Assembly (NCBI RefSeq): GCF_014650995.1
Contig: NZ_BMWA01000009.1
Location: forward strand, 109,611 to 173,610
Reading direction: 5' to 3'
Source: Streptomyces viridiviolaceus
GTDB taxonomy: Bacteria > Actinomycetota > Actinomycetes > Streptomycetales > Streptomycetaceae
Length of the DNA stretch: 64,000 nt
The notes under the pieces: generated by a model
What the model was told of the DNA's origin: nothing
The model's input: the letters and a program-made list of their open reading frames with translations, nothing else
Databases searched by the model: none
Part shown: in pieces, positions 40,535 through 47,700 of the stretch
Numbering within the stretch: the stretch's first letter is position 1
How the letters are laid out: the number at the start of each line of letters is the position of its first letter
Position numbers and translations under genes: made by a program

Positions 40535-41122
40535 TCAGTCGCGGGGGAAGCCGTCGGTCCTGAGGGTGAGACCGAGGACGGTGTCGGTCAGGTCGATGTC
40601 GTCGCCGAAGTCCACCTTGGTCCGCGTGACGTAGTCGCCGTTCTTGGGATTCGTGTAGACGAAGCAGCGGCCCTGGTAGGGGTCGGCGATGAGGTAGAGG
40701 GGAACCTCGGCGGTCGCGTAGGCGGCCTTCTTCGGGCCGTAGTCGTTGGCGGCCGTGCCCTCGGAGATGACCTCGGCGACGAACTCGACGTCCTGGTGAC
40801 GCCAGTGGCCCGTCTCGTCCTTCGCCGCTCCGTCGCGCAACTTGGCCACGTCCGGGCAGAACCCGTTCTCGTGGCCCGGGAAGTCGATGCGGACGTCGGA
40901 GAACAGCCTGACGCCCTTCCCGAACTCTTCGCGGACAGCCGACGCGATGTCGAAGATGATCCCCCAGTGGGTGTCGCGCTGCGGTGTCATGTGGACGTTG
41001 CCCCCGACGATCTCGACCCTGAATCCTTCGGGGACGGGCATCCGCTCCAGCCGCTCGAACCACTCGTCCAAGCGCTGGGTGTTGGCGTCGGCCATGGCGA
41101 TCCTGTCTTCGAGGACGGTCAT
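40535..41122 (-). CDS. Uma2-family (DUF820) putative endonuclease, copy 2
   Basis: A 195-aa paralog of the gene at 38083-38670. Shared blocks include MPVPEG, EIVGG, MTPQR, SDVRID, RHQDVEFVAEVIS, NDYGPKK and DFPRD at the end. The nuclease-like residues (Asp in SDVRID, Glu in EFVAEVI, Lys in GPKK) are all kept, so both copies may be active. It lies 46 bases downstream of the aldo/keto reductase start on the same strand, and is divergent from a nucleotidyltransferase gene. Confidence 0.87.
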   Translation of the reverse strand: MTVLEDRIAMADANTQRLDEWFERLERMPVPEGFRVEIVGGNVHMTPQRDTHWGIIFDIASAVREEFGKGVRLFSDVRIDFPGHENGFCPDVAKLRDGAAKDETGHWRHQDVEFVAEVISEGTAANDYGPKKAAYATAEVPLYLIADPYQGRCFVYTNPKNGDYVTRTKVDFGDDIDLTDTVLGLTLRTDGFPRD

Positions 41123-41195
41123 CGTGGCGCTCCTCCCCGGCTGCCCCACGGACGAGTACAGCCGCGCGGTACAACGATACGCACGGTGACCAGGA
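41123..41195. repeat. Duplicated upstream region, copy 2
   Basis: Near-identical to 38671-38745. On the other side of this copy lies the nucleotidyltransferase start instead of thpR, so the duplicated unit is the Uma2 gene plus about 75 bases of upstream DNA. Confidence 0.8.
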
Positions 41196-41212
41196 CACGG
41201 GAGGACGCGCAT

Positions 41213-41968
41213 ATGCCGGAGCGGGATCGCACCGACCACCTCGTCGCCCTCGTCCGCCGCCACCTCGGCGACGACGTGCTCGGCGTCTACGCGCACGGTT
41301 CCGCCACCCTCGGCGGCCTCGGCCCGCACAGCGACCTCGACCTCCTGGCCGTCGTACGGAACCGTACGGCGTACGGGCAACGCCGGGCGATGACCGAGGA
41401 GTTGCTCGAGGTCTCCGGCGGGGAGGCGCGGCGGCCCGTCGAACTGATCGTCGTCGTGCGGGGCGAGGTACGGCCCTGGCGGTACCCGCCGAACCGCGAG
41501 TACCTCTACGGCGAGTGGCTGCGCGACGACTACGAGCGCGGGGTCGTCCCCGAGCCGGAGGCCGATCCCGACCTCGCGCCGCTCCTGACGATGGTGCTGC
41601 GCGCCGACGCCCCGCTGTACGGCCCGCCGCCCGCCGAACTCCTCGACCCCGTTCCGCCCGAGGACCTGCGGCGGGCGATCGTCGCCGGGGTGCCGCGGCT
41701 CGTGGCGGAGCTGCCGGACGACACCCGCAACGTGCTGCTCACGCTCGCCCGCGTCTGGAGCACGCTCGACACCGGTGACATCCGGTCGAAGGACGCGGCG
41801 GCCGACTGGGTCGTCGCGCGCCTGCCCGCCGAGCACCGTCCCGTCATGGCCCGGGCCCGTGCCGTCTACCTCGGTCACGAGGAGGAGCGCTGGGACGACC
41901 TGGAGGGCGCGGTGCGGCCGTGCGCCCGGTTCCTGGTCCGGAAGATCGAGGGCTACGACCCGGTGTAG
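41213..41968 (+). CDS. Nucleotidyltransferase, AadA-like
   Basis: A 251-aa protein of the aminoglycoside-3''/9 adenylyltransferase type. The active site is in GSATLGGLGPHSDLDLLAVV (near residues 30-50) with two metal-binding Asps; DDTRNVLLTLARVWSTLDTG and SKDAAADWVVARLP mark the AadA C-terminal helical domain. It may adenylylate an aminoglycoside (streptomycin or spectinomycin are the usual ones), but that cannot be fixed from sequence. Start at ATG 41213, eight bases after GGGAGG. The 3' end overlaps the convergent SGNH gene by 16 bases. Confidence 0.87.
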   Translation: MPERDRTDHLVALVRRHLGDDVLGVYAHGSATLGGLGPHSDLDLLAVVRNRTAYGQRRAMTEELLEVSGGEARRPVELIVVVRGEVRPWRYPPNREYLYGEWLRDDYERGVVPEPEADPDLAPLLTMVLRADAPLYGPPPAELLDPVPPEDLRRAIVAGVPRLVAELPDDTRNVLLTLARVWSTLDTGDIRSKDAAADWVVARLPAEHRPVMARARAVYLGHEEERWDDLEGAVRPCARFLVRKIEGYDPV

Positions 41969-42630
41969 GGGCCGCCCAGCCCCCACCCCTCGTACATCGC
42001 CTCCGCGAACGCCTGCGCGATCTTGTGCTCGCCGTCGGCGTTGGGGTGCGTGCCGTCGTAGGTGTCGGTGTGGATGTCGTACGACGCCGGCGGCGTGGCC
42101 AGGAGCAGCGGGGAGTCCGGTTCGTCGAGGTCTATGACCGTCTTCGCCAGGAGGTCGTTGAAGCGGGTGACCTGCGTGGCGAAGGACGGGTCGGCCTCCG
42201 CGCGGATGTTGGGGATCACCGGGAGGACGGCCATCCGGATGCGCGGGTCGGCCGCCCGCGCCTCGGCGACGAAGACGCGGACGTTGTCCGCCGTCTGTTC
42301 GGCGTCGGTGTAGAAACCGAGGTCGATCAGGCCCAGGGAGACCAGGAGCACGTCCGCGCGGCAGGTGCTGACCATCTCGCGGATCAGCGGGGCCATGTGG
42401 TGCCAGCCCTCGCCCCAGCCGGCCAGGTGGGCCCGCGGGAAGTCGGGGTCGGCGTAGGCGTACGAGGTGGGGGCGTCCGTCGTCTGGTCGTGCAGGGTCT
42501 CGCGCGGGCCGACGAAGGTGAAGGGGCCGCCGTACGTGGCGCACAGGTGCTGCCACATCCGGTAGCGCCACGTGTGTTCGCCGGCGCTCCCGATGGTCAT
42601 GGAGTCACCGACGGACATGAACCTGAGCAT
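41953..42630 (-). CDS. SGNH/GDSL hydrolase
   Basis: A 225-aa esterase-like protein without a signal peptide. Block I is MSVGDSMTIGSAGEHTW with the nucleophile Ser in GDS; block V is YDGTHPNADGEHKIA with the Asp-x2-His pair. Block III, normally GxND, reads LGLIDLGF, so the oxyanion Asn is replaced by Asp. TWRYRMWQHL resembles actinobacterial sugar O-acetylesterases. CATGAT six bases before the ATG at 42630 hints at a leaderless start. Divergent from a surface protein gene. Confidence 0.87.
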   Translation of the reverse strand: MLRFMSVGDSMTIGSAGEHTWRYRMWQHLCATYGGPFTFVGPRETLHDQTTDAPTSYAYADPDFPRAHLAGWGEGWHHMAPLIREMVSTCRADVLLVSLGLIDLGFYTDAEQTADNVRVFVAEARAADPRIRMAVLPVIPNIRAEADPSFATQVTRFNDLLAKTVIDLDEPDSPLLLATPPASYDIHTDTYDGTHPNADGEHKIAQAFAEAMYEGWGLGGPYTGS

Positions 42631-42719
42631 CCGATCATCATGGACGATCGGCCCGGTGACCGCGATGTGAGACCGGCCACCCGCCGTGAAGCGCCCCGCG
42701 GGATGGCAGTCTTGGGGGC

Positions 42720-43688
42720 ATGCGCCGACCCTTCGCCCTGCTCGTTCCGGCCCTCCTCGTGGGCGCGTTCACCGCGCCCGCCTCCGCCGCCGACGGGAGC
42801 GACGGGTTCACGATCAGGGACCCGCGCATCACCGAGTCCAGCGGTCTCGCCGCCTCACGCCTCCACCCCGGCGTCTACTGGACGCACAACGACCAGGACA
42901 ACGGGCCCTACCTCTACGCCGTGGACGGCGGCACCGGCGAGACCGTCGCCCGGATCGCCCTCTCCGGTGTCGGCACGCCCCGGGACGTCGAGGCGATCTC
43001 CATCGGGCCGGACAACCGGATCTTCGTCGGGGACATCGGCGACAACGACGGCGTCACCTGGCCGTACGTGTGGATCTACGAGCTGCCCGAGCCGAAGGAG
43101 CTGAAGGACCGGACGGTCCGGGCCACCCAGTACGTCGTCAAGTACGAGGACGGGCCGCGCGACGCCGAGTCACTCGTCGTGCACCCGAAGACCGGGCGGG
43201 TCTACGTCATCGACAAGCAGGAGGACGGCGGGCACCTGTACGAGGGCCCGGCGAAGCTGTCCGCCTCGGGCACCAACGTCTTCCGGCCCACCGCCGCCGT
43301 CGACCTGTGGGCCACCGACGCCGCCTTCTCCCCGGACGGCGAACGGCTCGCCGTCCGCGGCTACTTCGGCGGGATCTGGTACGACTGGAACGGCGGCAGG
43401 ATCGAGCGGAAGGGGCGGCTCAGCGTGCCCCTGGGGCAGGGGGAGTCCGCCACCTACACCACCGACGGGAAGAAACTGCTGCTCGGCAGCGAGGGCACCG
43501 ACAGCCCGGTGCGGGCCGAGGACGCGCCCGGGGGCGGCGGGTCCGGGTCGTCGACGTCCGGTGGCGGAGACGCCGACGGCTCGGACGGTGACGGATCCGG
43601 CGGGGACACGCTCAAGGTCGGGGCGCTCGGCCTGCTCGTCGTGGGCGCCGCGCTGTTCGGCCTACGACGGCTCTTCCGGCGCGGCTGA
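42720..43688 (+). CDS. Membrane-anchored extracellular protein, probable beta-propeller
   Basis: A 322-aa exported protein. Residues 1-24 are a signal peptide ending PASAADG. The central 230 residues have repeated W-Y and D-G strands (ESSGLAASRLHPGVYWTHND, SPDGERLAVRGYFGGIWYDW) typical of propeller proteins. A Gly/Ser/Asp linker (about 270-300) follows, then one membrane helix and the basic tail RRLFRRG. No LPxTG motif, so anchoring is by the helix. Role unknown. The ATG follows a CAGTCT -10-like box by seven bases. The end overlaps the convergent TetR gene by 27 bases. Confidence 0.84.
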   Translation: MRRPFALLVPALLVGAFTAPASAADGSDGFTIRDPRITESSGLAASRLHPGVYWTHNDQDNGPYLYAVDGGTGETVARIALSGVGTPRDVEAISIGPDNRIFVGDIGDNDGVTWPYVWIYELPEPKELKDRTVRATQYVVKYEDGPRDAESLVVHPKTGRVYVIDKQEDGGHLYEGPAKLSASGTNVFRPTAAVDLWATDAAFSPDGERLAVRGYFGGIWYDWNGGRIERKGRLSVPLGQGESATYTTDGKKLLLGSEGTDSPVRAEDAPGGGGSGSSTSGGGDADGSDGDGSGGDTLKVGALGLLVVGAALFGLRRLFRRG

Positions 43689-44450
43689 GCCGCCCGCGGC
43701 CCGCCGTGCGGCCACCAGCACCTCCAGTCCGTCCAGGATCCGCTGCAGCCCGAACTCGAAGTGGTCGAAGCCGGGGCCGAAGGTCTCCTCGGAGAGGGAG
43801 GCCAGGAAGGGATAGCGCCCGCTGGTCATGGCCTTCTCCAGCGTCGGCCGCTGGGCCTCCCAGAACTGCGCGTCCGTCAGCCCGGACGTGCGCTCGGCCT
43901 CCTGCTGGTACACCTGAGTGCGGGCGGCTCCGACGACGTACCCGTCGATCATGATGATCGCCGAGATCATCTCGGGATCGGACAGGCCGATGGACTTGAT
44001 CCGGGCGAGCACCTTCTCCATGCCGTCGAGCGCCCTCGGGCCGAGGATCGGGCGGGACTGATTGACCTCCAGCAGCCACGGGTGGCGGCGGTAGAGGGCG
44101 AGGGTGGCGCGGGCCATGGCCTCCAGGGCGGCGCGCCAGGTGCCGTCGCCGAGGGCGGCCGCGTCGTCGGAGGGATGCTGGACGCGGTCCAGCATCAGGT
44201 CGAGCAGTTCGGCCTTGCCGGGGACGTAGCGGTACAGGGACATCGTGCCGGTGCCGAGTTCCGTGGCGATCCGGCGCATCGAGACCGCGCCGAGCCCGTC
44301 CCGGTCCGCGACCTCGACGGCGGCCTCCACGATCCGGTCCAGCGTGAGACCCGGTTTGGGGCCGCGGCTGGGCCGCCGGCCGGTGTCCCACAGCAGGTCG
44401 AGGGTCCGGGCGATGTCGCCGCTGCCGCTGGTCTCCGTACCGCTCGTCAT
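43662..44450 (-). CDS. TetR-family regulator of the adjacent ABC exporter
   Basis: A 262-aa repressor. The helix-turn-helix is in LDRIVEAAVEVADRDGLGAV followed by SMRRIATELGTGTMSLYRYV (about 38-75). The C-terminal domain matches the TetR_C group that binds drugs, as in ActR/DrrC-type regulators. It is divergent from the ABC exporter pair, with two palindromes between them. The simple model is that it represses both itself and the exporter and releases on binding the exported compound. Start at the ATG at 44450. Confidence 0.92.
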   Translation of the reverse strand: MTSGTETSGSGDIARTLDLLWDTGRRPSRGPKPGLTLDRIVEAAVEVADRDGLGAVSMRRIATELGTGTMSLYRYVPGKAELLDLMLDRVQHPSDDAAALGDGTWRAALEAMARATLALYRRHPWLLEVNQSRPILGPRALDGMEKVLARIKSIGLSDPEMISAIIMIDGYVVGAARTQVYQQEAERTSGLTDAQFWEAQRPTLEKAMTSGRYPFLASLSEETFGPGFDHFEFGLQRILDGLEVLVAARRAAGGSAAPEEPS

Positions 44451-44480
44451 GTGCGCAGTCTAGTTCCGCGCGGAAAAACT

Positions 44481-44516
44481 GGGTACGGCGTACGCGCAAT
44501 CGGGTACGGTGTACCC
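44481..44516. promoter_or_regulatory. Twin TetR operators between regulator and ABC exporter
   Basis: GGGTACGGCGTACGC at 44481-44495 and the perfect GGGTACGGTGTACCC at 44502-44516. Their centres are 21 bases apart, two turns of the helix, so two dimers would bind the same face. The block is bounded by ACT on one side and AGT on the other, making the whole 42 bases nearly symmetric. Confidence 0.75.
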
Positions 44517-44536
44517 AGTTATCGGAAGGGGGACCC

Positions 44537-45511
44537 ATGAACGACGGTTACGCGGTCCGGGCCGAGGCCCTGGAGAAGCGCTACGGCGAGAAGCGCGCCC
44601 TGGACGGCTTCGACCTCGTCGTCCGGGAGGGCACCGTGCACGGGCTGCTCGGGCCGAACGGCGCCGGCAAGACCACCGCCGTGCGCATCCTGTCCACGCT
44701 GATCCGGCTGGACGGGGGGCGCGCCGAGGTGGCCGGTCTTGACGTGACCCGGCAGGCGCGCGAGGTGCGGGCACGGATCGGTCTCACCGGTCAGTACGCG
44801 GCCGTGGACGAGGTGCTGACGGGACGCCAGAACCTGGAGATGTTCGGCCGGCTGTTCCACCTGGGCGGCAGGCGGGCGCGGGCGCGGGCCGTGGAACTGC
44901 TGGAGCAGTTCGACCTGACCGACGCCGCCGACCGGGGCGTCGGCAAGTACAGCGGCGGCATGCGTCGCCGGCTCGACCTGGCCGCCTCGATGATCCTCGC
45001 CCCGGCGGTGCTGTTCCTGGACGAGCCGACGACGGGACTGGACCCCCGCAGCCGGGGCGAGGTCTGGGAGTCCGTGCGGGCGCTGGTGGCGGGCGGCACG
45101 ACGGTGCTGCTGACCACGCAGTACCTGGAGGAGGCCGACAAGCTGGCCTCCCGCATCACCGTCATCGACCAGGGGCGGGCCATCGCCGACGACACCCCGG
45201 ACGGACTGAAGAACCTGGTCGGCGGCGACCGTGTCGAGGTCGTGGTCGCCGAGCGCGCCGAATTGCCGCGGGCGGTGAAGGTCGTCGCCCGGGTGTCCGA
45301 CGGCGAGCCCGAGACCGACGAGGACGCGCTGCGGGTGCACGCCCCGGTCACCGACCGGGTGAACGCCCTGACCGAGGTGGCGCGCACATTGCGGGACGAG
45401 GGGGTCCGGGTCGAGGACATCGGGCTGCGCAGGCCGAGCCTCGACGACGTGTTCCTGCGCCTGACCGGACACCGGACCGACGTCCCGCAGAGCAAGGAGG
45501 CATCCGCATGA
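44537..45511 (+). CDS. ABC exporter ATPase (DrrA type)
   Basis: A 324-aa ATPase of the daunorubicin-resistance group. Walker A is GPNGAGKTTAVRILSTL, the signature KYSGGMRRRLDLAASM, Walker B AVLFLDEPTTGLDPRSR and switch His region LLTTQYLEEADKL. The C-terminal 90 residues are the DrrA-type extension ending RRPSLDDVFLRLTGHRTD. It starts 21 bases after the TetR operators. The stop overlaps the permease start (ATGA), so the two are coupled. Substrate unknown; likely a hydrophobic antibiotic or lipid. Confidence 0.93.
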   Translation: MNDGYAVRAEALEKRYGEKRALDGFDLVVREGTVHGLLGPNGAGKTTAVRILSTLIRLDGGRAEVAGLDVTRQAREVRARIGLTGQYAAVDEVLTGRQNLEMFGRLFHLGGRRARARAVELLEQFDLTDAADRGVGKYSGGMRRRLDLAASMILAPAVLFLDEPTTGLDPRSRGEVWESVRALVAGGTTVLLTTQYLEEADKLASRITVIDQGRAIADDTPDGLKNLVGGDRVEVVVAERAELPRAVKVVARVSDGEPETDEDALRVHAPVTDRVNALTEVARTLRDEGVRVEDIGLRRPSLDDVFLRLTGHRTDVPQSKEASA

Positions 45512-46329
45512 GCGCCGTCGACCTGACCGGGCCGAGCCGTCACGGACGCCTGTACTGGCTGCTCGCCGACTGCGGCAACATCGTCCGCCGCGGCCTGACC
45601 CACTACCAGCGCCAGCCCGTCAACATCGCCTGGCAGCTGGGCTTCCCGATCCTCTCCGTGCTGCTGTACGGCTACGTCTTCGGCAGCGCGATGACCGTGC
45701 CCGGCGGTGGTGACTACAAGGACTTCCTGATGCCGGGGATGTTCGTGATGACGATGGCGTTCGGCTTCATCAACACCGCGACCGTCGTCGTCTACGACTC
45801 CACCAAGGGCGTCATCGACCGGTTCCGCTCCATGCCGATGGCCTCCTCGGCGGTGGTGGCCGGGCGCGGGGTGACCGATCTCGTGGTCGCCTGCGCCGAG
45901 CTGGGCATCATGATGCTGACCGCACTGGCCATGGGCTGGCGGCCGGACGGGGGCTGGGGCTTCCTGGCCGCGTTCGGGCTGCTGCTGTGGCTCAGGTTCG
46001 CGCTGATCTGGATCGGCGTCTGGCTCGGACTGCTCGTGCCCAACCCGGAGGCGGCGGGAGGGCTGTTCGCGGTGGCGTTCCCGCTGACGATGATCTCCAG
46101 CATCTTCGTCGCCCCGCAGCTGATGCCCGACTGGCTGGGCTGGGTGGCCGCCTGGAACCCCATCTCCTCCACGGCCGCGGCCGCCCGCGAGCTCTTCGGC
46201 ACACCCGTCGGCGGTGGCGACTCGTGGGTCGAGCAGCACGCGCTGCTGATGGCGGGGGTGTGGCCCGTCGTACTCACGGTGATCTTCCTGCCGCTCGCGG
46301 TGCGGAGGTTCCAGCGGCTCAGCCGCTGA
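45508..46329 (+). CDS. ABC exporter permease (DrrB type, ABC-2)
   Basis: A 273-aa membrane protein with six helices typical of ABC-2 permeases (NIAWQLGFPILSVLLYGYVF, MFVMTMAFGFINTATVVVYD, RSMPMASSAVVAGRGVTDLV, the conserved short cytoplasmic element). FVAPQLMPDWLGWVAAWNPI is the family's penultimate motif. It pairs with the DrrA-type ATPase. A 13-bp hairpin terminator follows nine bases after the stop. Confidence 0.92.
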   Translation: MSAVDLTGPSRHGRLYWLLADCGNIVRRGLTHYQRQPVNIAWQLGFPILSVLLYGYVFGSAMTVPGGGDYKDFLMPGMFVMTMAFGFINTATVVVYDSTKGVIDRFRSMPMASSAVVAGRGVTDLVVACAELGIMMLTALAMGWRPDGGWGFLAAFGLLLWLRFALIWIGVWLGLLVPNPEAAGGLFAVAFPLTMISSIFVAPQLMPDWLGWVAAWNPISSTAAAARELFGTPVGGGDSWVEQHALLMAGVWPVVLTVIFLPLAVRRFQRLSR

Positions 46330-46337
46330 CGCACACC

Positions 46338-46365
46338 GAGGCCCCGGCGGACCCGCCGGGGCCTC
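46338..46365 (+). terminator. Strong hairpin after the ABC exporter genes
   Basis: GAGGCCCCGGCGG and CCGCCGGGGCCTC form a perfect 13-bp stem around AC. The right side runs into CTGCTCG without a T tract, as usual in Streptomyces. Confidence 0.85.
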
Positions 46366-46404
46366 CTGCTCGATGCGACCGGCAACCCGCGGGGCAGAGA
46401 CGGG

Positions 46405-46437
46405 GAAGGCGCCCCGCACGTGGTGCTGGGCGCCTTC
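46405..46437 (-). terminator. Hairpin after serC
   Basis: GAAGGCGCC (46405-46413) and GGCGCCTTC (46429-46437) make a 9-bp perfect stem with a 15-base loop, 36 bases beyond the serC stop codon on the minus strand. Confidence 0.6.
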
Positions 46438-46473
46438 GGGAACCGTCGGACGGGCCCGACACGGGGCCGGCCG

Positions 46474-47592
46474 CTAGAGCTTCTCGATCACGTAGTCGAC
46501 GCACTTGGTCAGCGCCTCGACGTCCGCCGGGTCGATCGCCGGGAACATCGCGACGCGCAGCTGGTTGCGGCCCAGCTTGCGGTACGGCTCGGTGTCGACG
46601 ATGCCGTTGGCACGCAGCACCTTGGCGACGGCGGCGGCGTCGACCTCGTCGGTGAAGTCGATCGTGCCGATGACCTGCGAGCGCTTGGCCGGGTCGGTGA
46701 CGAACGGGCTCGCGAACTTCACGTCCTCCGCCCAGCCGTACAGCGTGCGCGCGGAGGCGGCGGTGCGGCCGGTGGTGAAGTCCAGGCCGCCCTGGCCGTT
46801 CATCCACTCCAGCTGCTCGTTGAGGAGGAACAGCGTGGCGAGGGCCGGGGTGTTGTACGTCTGGTTCTTGCGGGAGTTGTCGATCGCCGTCGGCAGCGAG
46901 AAGAACTCCGGGACGTGCCGGCCGCTCGCGTGGATCCGCTCGGCGCGCTCGATCGCGGCCGGGGAGAAGATGCCGATCCACAGGCCGCCGTCGGAGGCGA
47001 AGGACTTCTGCGGGGCGAAGTAGTAGACGTCGGTCTCGGCGATGTCGACCGGCAGGCCGCCGGCGCCGGAGGTCGCGTCGACCAGGACGAGGGCGCCCTC
47101 GTCGGCACCGGCCACGCGCTTGACGGGCATGGCGACGCCGGTCGAGGTCTCGTTGTGCGTGAAGGCGTAGACGTCCACGCCGGCCTCGGCCTGCGCCTCG
47201 GGGTGCGTGCCCGGGTCGGCGGAGATGATCGTGGGCTCGGCCAGCCACGGGGCGAGCTTGGCCGCCTTGGCGAACTTGGAGCTGAACTCGCCGAAGCTGA
47301 GGTGCTGCGACTTGTTCTCGATCAGGCCGTGGGTCGCGACGTCCCAGAACGCGGTGGAACCGCCGTTGCCGAGGATCACCTCGTAGCCGTCGGGGAGCCG
47401 GAACAGCTCGCGGATGCCCTCGCGCACCTTGCCGACCAGGTTCTTGACCGGGGCCTGGCGGTGGGAGGTGCCGAGCAGGGAGGTACCGGTGGCGGCCAGG
47501 GCGTCCAGCGCCTCCACCCGCACCTTGGAGGGACCCGCGCCGAATCGACCGTCCGCGGGCTTGATGTCAGCAGGAATCTGGATCTCAGCCAC
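46474..47592 (-). CDS. serC: Phosphoserine aminotransferase
   Basis: SerC converts 3-phosphohydroxypyruvate and glutamate to phosphoserine, the second step of serine synthesis; it also acts on the pyridoxine-pathway analog in some bacteria. The 372-aa protein has RFGAGPSKVRVEAL, GTSHRQAPVKNLVG, GNGGSTAFWD, LVDATSGAGGLPVDI and the PLP lysine in YYFAPQKSFASDGG (Lys196). Actinobacterial type. It starts at GTG 47592, seven bases after TACCCT, so probably leaderless. The FAD/Fe-S dehydrogenase gene is divergent, 108 bases away. Confidence 0.96.
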   Translation of the reverse strand: MAEIQIPADIKPADGRFGAGPSKVRVEALDALAATGTSLLGTSHRQAPVKNLVGKVREGIRELFRLPDGYEVILGNGGSTAFWDVATHGLIENKSQHLSFGEFSSKFAKAAKLAPWLAEPTIISADPGTHPEAQAEAGVDVYAFTHNETSTGVAMPVKRVAGADEGALVLVDATSGAGGLPVDIAETDVYYFAPQKSFASDGGLWIGIFSPAAIERAERIHASGRHVPEFFSLPTAIDNSRKNQTYNTPALATLFLLNEQLEWMNGQGGLDFTTGRTAASARTLYGWAEDVKFASPFVTDPAKRSQVIGTIDFTDEVDAAAVAKVLRANGIVDTEPYRKLGRNQLRVAMFPAIDPADVEALTKCVDYVIEKL

Positions 47593-47599
47593 GAGCCGG

Positions 47600-47605
47600 A
47601 GGGTA
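47600..47605 (-). promoter_or_regulatory. -10 element TACCCT of leaderless serC
   Basis: On the minus strand TACCCT is followed by seven bases and the GTG start. No ribosome-binding site is present. The same hexamer stands before the EamA gene at 54001. Confidence 0.5.
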
Positions 47606-47700
47606 TCTCTTCGGTGAAACCGGACGGCGACGTGTCCGTTCGATGAGACGAGATCTCCGCCCAACGGACCTGTGGGGAGCTACGAGAGCATCCTGGTCGC

